Origin: an uncultured Eubacteriales bacterium
GTDB taxonomy: Bacteria; Bacillota; Clostridia; Peptostreptococcales; Anaerovoracaceae
Length of the DNA: 64,000 nt
Direction: 5' to 3'
NCBI GenBank assembly: GCA_902779185.1
Contig: CACZAM010000001.1
Location: 62,001 to 126,000 of the forward strand
The position numbers and the translations under genes are program-made. The notes under the pieces were generated by a model, which saw only the letters and a list, made by a program, of their open reading frames with translations, did no database searches and had not been told where the DNA came from. Shown here one piece after another: positions 60,533 through 64,000 of the stretch (position 1 is its first letter; each line of letters begins with the position of its first letter).

Positions 60533-62341
60533 TTAATTCAGGCCAAGCTCTGCATCCTTCTCAGGAGTAGGGATTCCTTCAGCATCCCAGCCGCGGACTG
60601 CATAGTACTCTTTGAGCATCGTATGGAGCTCGTTGACCTTGCCCTTGGCAGGTCCGGTCTTGAGTTCCTCTCTCAGCAGACGAGGAGGGAGTGTATCCTT
60701 CTCGATGCCTGCTACGATGTTGAACTTTTTCTCGAGGTTCCAGATGCGCTCGCCCTTCAGCAGGATGTCTTCATCAGACTCATCGTCCCAGCCGCATGCT
60801 TCTCTCAGCATGCCGGCGATCTCAGGGAGTCCCTGTCCGAATGTTGTGAACAGGCAGATACCGGAGGAGTCGCAGAGTGCTGTCAGATCCTGGAATACCT
60901 TGAGCAGCGCTGCCTTGCCTTCAGTAACAAGCGGATCCATCGCTACAGGGATACCGAGGACCTCAGGGGAGATCATGTATCCTCTTACGTGGCAGCCGCC
61001 TCTGTTGGATGTAGCATAGTTGAGACCGATACCCTGGATCGCACGTCCGTCATAAGCAGGCATCTCCTGCTTCTTTACGGACATCGAGAGTTCAGGGTGG
61101 CCGTACTTTTCAGCCATGCGGTAGGAACCAAGTCCCAATACCTTTCCGAAACCTTCACCCTTGCATGTCATCTCTGTTGCGTCGACCATTGCCTGGGCGT
61201 CACCGAATCTGAGAGGGAAGCCGATTTCTTCTTCTTTGATGCAGCCCATCTCGAAGAGCTCCATCGCGCAGGCGATTGTTGTGCCCATCGTGATAGGGTC
61301 GAGGCCGTACTGATTGCAGAGGAAGTTGGCCTTGCAGACAGCTCCGAGATCATCTACTCCGCAGTCGGATCCGAACGACCAGCCGGCCTCATACTCAGGG
61401 CCTTCGCCTCTTGACTTGAATGCGCCTTCAGCGATGTCTACTATTCTGCCGCAGCCGATGGAGCAGCCGAAGCAGCCCTTGTTGCGGATCAGGTGCTTAG
61501 CAGCGAGAGTCTCGCCGGAGATATCGTCTGCCTGAGGGAAGAGGGCTCCATCACGTCCGTTGTTGACAGGAAGTCCGCCTACGCCATTGACGATGTTTAC
61601 GAGTATCATTGTTCCGAGCTGTCCGAGTCCGGCGCCTGTTACTGGGTGAGCTGCGAGTGTTGCTCTTGCGTCTGCGCATTCCTTGAAGAAGGCGTCAGGA
61701 TGAGCTACCTTTACGGATTTTGTTCCCTTTACTGCGATGGCCTTGAGCTTCTTGGAGCCCATTACAGCGCCTGTACCGCCTCTTCCGGCAGCGCGGTGCT
61801 TATCGTTCATGATGCCGGCAAAGAGAACGCCTTCCTCAGCAGCCTTGGAGATAGTAGCTACCCTGAAGTTCTCGCCGCACTCGGCATAGAGAGCGTCAGT
61901 AGCTTCGAATACATCCGAGCCCCAGATAGCCGAAGCGTCCCTCAGTTCAACGATGTCATCGTTGATGTAAAGATACACAGGCTTTTCGGAAATACCTTCG
62001 AATATGATGCCGTCATATCCGGCATACTTGAGCTCAGGAGCAAAGTGTCCGCCTGAGTTGGAAGCTTCGATGGTTCCGGTGAGAGGGGATTTGCATACTA
62101 CATTATAGCGTCCGCCCGAAGTAGCAAATGTACCTGTCAGAGGGCCTGTCATGAAGATGAGATTGTTGCCCGGTCCGAACACATCGCACTTAGGATCGCA
62201 CTCATCGCAGAAATACTTGGTTCCCAGACCTCTTGCGCCTACGAAATCATGTGCGCTTTTCTCATTGAGAGGCTCTTTTGTGATTTTTCCGCTTTCAAGA
62301 TTTACGCGGAGGATCTTTCCGACATATCCGTTATTCATCAT
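60533..62341 (-). CDS. AOR-family tungsten oxidoreductase, copy 2 (WorL/BamB-like)
   Basis: 602 residues. N-terminal pterin domain (GKILRVNLESGKI; FMTGPLTGTFATSGGRY; NVVCKSPLTGTIEASN), cluster cysteines in GCFGCSIGCGR, and a helical C-terminal domain. Together with the four-cluster ferredoxin, MoaD-like and NuoE/F/G-like genes it matches the plan of NAD-linked bifurcating tungsten oxidoreductases (WorABSL type), and more distantly class II benzoyl-CoA reductase (BamB). Aldehyde oxidation is the simplest role. The start overlaps the ferredoxin stop by one base. Confidence 0.93.
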   Translation of the reverse strand: MMNNGYVGKILRVNLESGKITKEPLNEKSAHDFVGARGLGTKYFCDECDPKCDVFGPGNNLIFMTGPLTGTFATSGGRYNVVCKSPLTGTIEASNSGGHFAPELKYAGYDGIIFEGISEKPVYLYINDDIVELRDASAIWGSDVFEATDALYAECGENFRVATISKAAEEGVLFAGIMNDKHRAAGRGGTGAVMGSKKLKAIAVKGTKSVKVAHPDAFFKECADARATLAAHPVTGAGLGQLGTMILVNIVNGVGGLPVNNGRDGALFPQADDISGETLAAKHLIRNKGCFGCSIGCGRIVDIAEGAFKSRGEGPEYEAGWSFGSDCGVDDLGAVCKANFLCNQYGLDPITMGTTIACAMELFEMGCIKEEEIGFPLRFGDAQAMVDATEMTCKGEGFGKVLGLGSYRMAEKYGHPELSMSVKKQEMPAYDGRAIQGIGLNYATSNRGGCHVRGYMISPEVLGIPVAMDPLVTEGKAALLKVFQDLTALCDSSGICLFTTFGQGLPEIAGMLREACGWDDESDEDILLKGERIWNLEKKFNIVAGIEKDTLPPRLLREELKTGPAKGKVNELHTMLKEYYAVRGWDAEGIPTPEKDAELGLN

Positions 62342-62811
62342 TACGCCTCCTCTCCGATAAGATCTCTGTACTGCGCGCTCACTGCAGCCCTCTTGTCGTG
62401 GATAGCATCAGTATCGACGAATTCAAGAGCGTGGCCAGGGCAGAACTTTACGCACTTAGGGTCGCCGTCGCAGAGGTCACACTTAAATACCTTTTTAAGA
62501 GAAGGATGATACGAGATGTTGCCGAGAGGGCAAGCGTTCTCGCACATCTTGCAGCCGATGCACTTGCTGTAATTGATGACAACAGCGTTATGCTCGTTGC
62601 GTGTGATGGCTTTTACAGGACATACCTTCATGCATGAAGGCTCTTCACACTGAAGGCACATCATTGGAATAGCTACAGCAGCCTTCTCGTACTCAAACAC
62701 ATGGACATTGGCGTACTTCGGATTGAACTCACCGTAGTGGCCGAATGAACACGCAAGTTCGCATGTACGGCAGCCGATGCACTTTTCCGGCTTGATCACT
62801 AACTGTTTCAT
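62341..62811 (-). CDS. Polyferredoxin with four [4Fe-4S] motifs, AOR partner (WorS/BamC-like)
   Basis: 156 residues from ATG 62811. Four cluster motifs: CIGCRTCELACSFGH, CLQCEEPSCMKVCP, CIGCKMCENACPLG and CDLCDGDPKCVKFCP, a HycB/CooF-like layout. It would wire the tungsten subunit to the NuoF/E/G part. No clear ribosome site precedes this ATG; a TTG at 62829 lies behind GGGGGTGAAGGG and is an alternative start. First gene of the operon, divergent from the LysR gene. Confidence 0.9.
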   Translation of the reverse strand: MKQLVIKPEKCIGCRTCELACSFGHYGEFNPKYANVHVFEYEKAAVAIPMMCLQCEEPSCMKVCPVKAITRNEHNAVVINYSKCIGCKMCENACPLGNISYHPSLKKVFKCDLCDGDPKCVKFCPGHALEFVDTDAIHDKRAAVSAQYRDLIGEEA

Positions 62812-62897
62812 AATATCGCGGGCATGCAAAATGCCCTTCACCCCCTTATAAACACATTTATAAAGAAACAATATCTACGAAATAATTCTAATATAAA

Positions 62898-62918
62898 GAT
62901 ATTCCTCAAAATAATATC
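62898..62918. promoter_or_regulatory. Candidate LysR-type operator
   Basis: GATATT-N9-AATATC, an inverted repeat that fits the T-N11-A pattern, in the divergent region between the polyferredoxin and LysR genes. Confidence 0.4.
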
Positions 62919-62974
62919 GGAGAGAGGGTTCCATATTGCTTTTTGGAATAAGCAGAGATTATAATTCAGGCATC

Positions 62975-63856
62975 ATGAACATACAGAATCTGAAATACTT
63001 CGCAATAGTAGCCAAGCTGGAGAATGTTTCGAGGGCTGCAGAACTGATGCATACCTCACAGTCTTCGATATCCAAGAACATTTTTACGCTTGAAGAAGAG
63101 CTGGGAACAAAGCTTTTTGACAGACACGGCAAAAAACTGGTGCTTAACGATGCCGGAAAGCGGTTTCTTCAGAGCTGTGACCGGATCCTTCAGGAGACGG
63201 AGACGGTCACAAAGGATCTAAGACATATGTCGACCGGAGACGACAATCTTATAAGGATATGTGCTGAAGGACTGGATCCGCACCTGTTCACATTCATGTC
63301 AATATTTAAGGTGTCTTATCCTGAAGTGGAATATGCGGTAGACTCGATTCCGGACGGAGACGAGCTTCCGGATATCAACAAATATGACCTGATCATCTAT
63401 CCTGATGAATTGAAGTACAGGAAGTTCAAGGGAATAGATTTTTATACTGAAAAATATCTGTTTGCCGTCAGAAATGACAATCCGCTGTCAGAGAGGGTGT
63501 CCATGCCGGTAAAGATGATGAACGGACTGCCTATGGTGTTTCTGAACCATAAGCTTGCGTACGAGTATCCTTACCATGTGTGCCTGGCGCAGACAGTTAA
63601 GATGAGCTCAGTCAACTTTGTGGATTCAAGGGACCTGCACAGGCAGATGATATCCAACGGCATTGCCTGCGGATTTGTTCCGGAAGGAAGCGCTGAAATA
63701 TACCGCAACGACAGCAGGATCAAACTGCTCCACCTGACAGACGACAGGTTCACGAGGCAGATGAAGGCCTGCTTCAAAAGAGAAAAGCACCTCTCCGTTC
63801 TGGGAGGTGCCTTCAGAAAATCCATGATCGACTATTTCAATCTGAAAAGTGAATGA
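62975..63856 (+). CDS. LysR-family transcriptional regulator
   Basis: 293 residues from ATG 62975 (CAGG upstream); an in-frame TTG at 62936 would add 13 residues not usual for the family. N-terminal winged helix (MNIQNLKYFAIVAKLENVS; HTSQSSISKNIFTLEEELG; KLFDRHGKKLVLNDAG) and a C-terminal effector domain. Divergent from AOR module 2, so likely its regulator, with an aldehyde, acid or related compound as effector. Confidence 0.92.
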   Translation: MNIQNLKYFAIVAKLENVSRAAELMHTSQSSISKNIFTLEEELGTKLFDRHGKKLVLNDAGKRFLQSCDRILQETETVTKDLRHMSTGDDNLIRICAEGLDPHLFTFMSIFKVSYPEVEYAVDSIPDGDELPDINKYDLIIYPDELKYRKFKGIDFYTEKYLFAVRNDNPLSERVSMPVKMMNGLPMVFLNHKLAYEYPYHVCLAQTVKMSSVNFVDSRDLHRQMISNGIACGFVPEGSAEIYRNDSRIKLLHLTDDRFTRQMKACFKREKHLSVLGGAFRKSMIDYFNLKSE

Positions 63857-64000
63857 TATCAAAGCTCATATCAGCGAGCGAGCCTATCAGCAGACTCCGG
63901 CCGAGCGGGGTCTCGCGTCCGCACAGGCAGGTCACGGCGAGGGATGCCTCGATCGACGCGCATGCCGCCGGGGTGAATGAAAGCGATGTCTTTGATGCGG
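63837..64000 (-). CDS. ThiF/MoeB/HesA-like C-terminus, 3' part only
   Basis: The minus strand is open from the right edge to a TGA at 63837-63839, giving 53 residues. The text (FTPAACASIEASLAVTCLC, then GRSLLIGSLADMSFDII) resembles the C-terminal end of E1-like adenylating enzymes, which is usually 'P.....I.A.EA.K.L.G....GRLL..D'. If correct, it activates the Gly-Gly tails of the MoaD-like proteins. It overlaps the LysR gene tail by 20 bases. The fragment is too short for certainty. Confidence 0.55.
   Translation of the reverse strand, partial: ASKTSLSFTPAACASIEASLAVTCLCGRETPLGRSLLIGSLADMSFDIIHFSD

Noticed and set aside
1..64000. CRISPR arrays, tRNA or rRNA genes, insertion sequences and prophage.
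   Set aside because: I found no spaced direct repeats, no tRNA-like or rRNA-like segments, and no transposase, integrase or phage structural coding sequence.

Overview
The window looks like chromosome of an anaerobic Gram-positive bacterium of the Clostridia (an Anaerovoracaceae/Eubacteriales-type gut or rumen organism is my inference, not shown). Reasons: strong AAGGAGG ribosome binding sites, a lipoprotein sugar-binding protein, ECF transport, a sodium-pumping biotin decarboxylase, two tungsten aldehyde oxidoreductase (AOR) modules with many [4Fe-4S] ferredoxin domains, 2-hydroxyacyl-CoA dehydratase homologues, and no oxygen-dependent enzyme that I recognise. I see no rRNA, tRNA, CRISPR array, prophage or insertion sequence, and no gene-free stretch above about 300 bases.

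Layout. 1-4600: end of a GGDEF protein, a permease/hybrid histidine kinase fusion and a convergent aminotransferase. 4700-14850: an operon-like run for amino-acid (probably aspartate) energy metabolism: a 12S-like carboxyltransferase, small gamma subunit, biotin carrier, Na+-pumping beta subunit and 5S/OadA-like carboxyltransferase, then an aminotransferase, two Asp/Glu racemase homologues, a dicarboxylate/amino acid symporter, biotin transporter BioY and a TSUP permease. My reading is import of Asp (or Glu), racemisation, transamination to oxaloacetate, and biotin-dependent decarboxylation driving Na+ export. 15000-25250: a GPH-type symporter, a MATE pump, a beta-propeller/PP2C phosphatase sensor with an FGGY kinase and an unknown membrane protein, and a convergent MATE fused to an RsbW-like ATPase domain. 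25450-39300: a plant-oligosaccharide locus: cellobiose phosphorylase divergent from a LacI regulator with matched operators, then GH3 glycosidase, ABC importer, xylulokinase, a DUF4867-like protein and a fucose-isomerase-family enzyme.

39440-47240: an ECF vitamin-type transporter, SAM hydroxide adenosyltransferase, DMT permease, two 2-hydroxyacyl-CoA dehydratase-family proteins and a 51-residue membrane protein. 47365-57040: the most unusual operon: an ene-reductase fused to a short-chain dehydrogenase, a tocopherol-cyclase/CrtC-like lipocalin protein, Fe-alcohol dehydrogenase, D-aminoacylase-like amidohydrolase, an AOR with ferredoxin and MoaD-like protein, and a small unknown protein ending in Gly-Gly. 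57119-62811 (minus): a second AOR module with NuoE/F/G-like subunits and a four-cluster ferredoxin, resembling NAD-linked, electron-bifurcating tungsten oxidoreductases. A divergent LysR regulator follows. The window ends in what I read as the C-terminus of a ThiF/MoeB-like adenylating enzyme, which would serve the MoaD-like proteins.

The best candidate for an undescribed system is 47365-57041, possibly with the facing 57119-64000 module: a reductive/oxidative pathway for a cyclic, unsaturated ketone- or aldehyde-bearing substrate (steroid, terpenoid or tocopherol-like). The substrate is not determined by the sequence.
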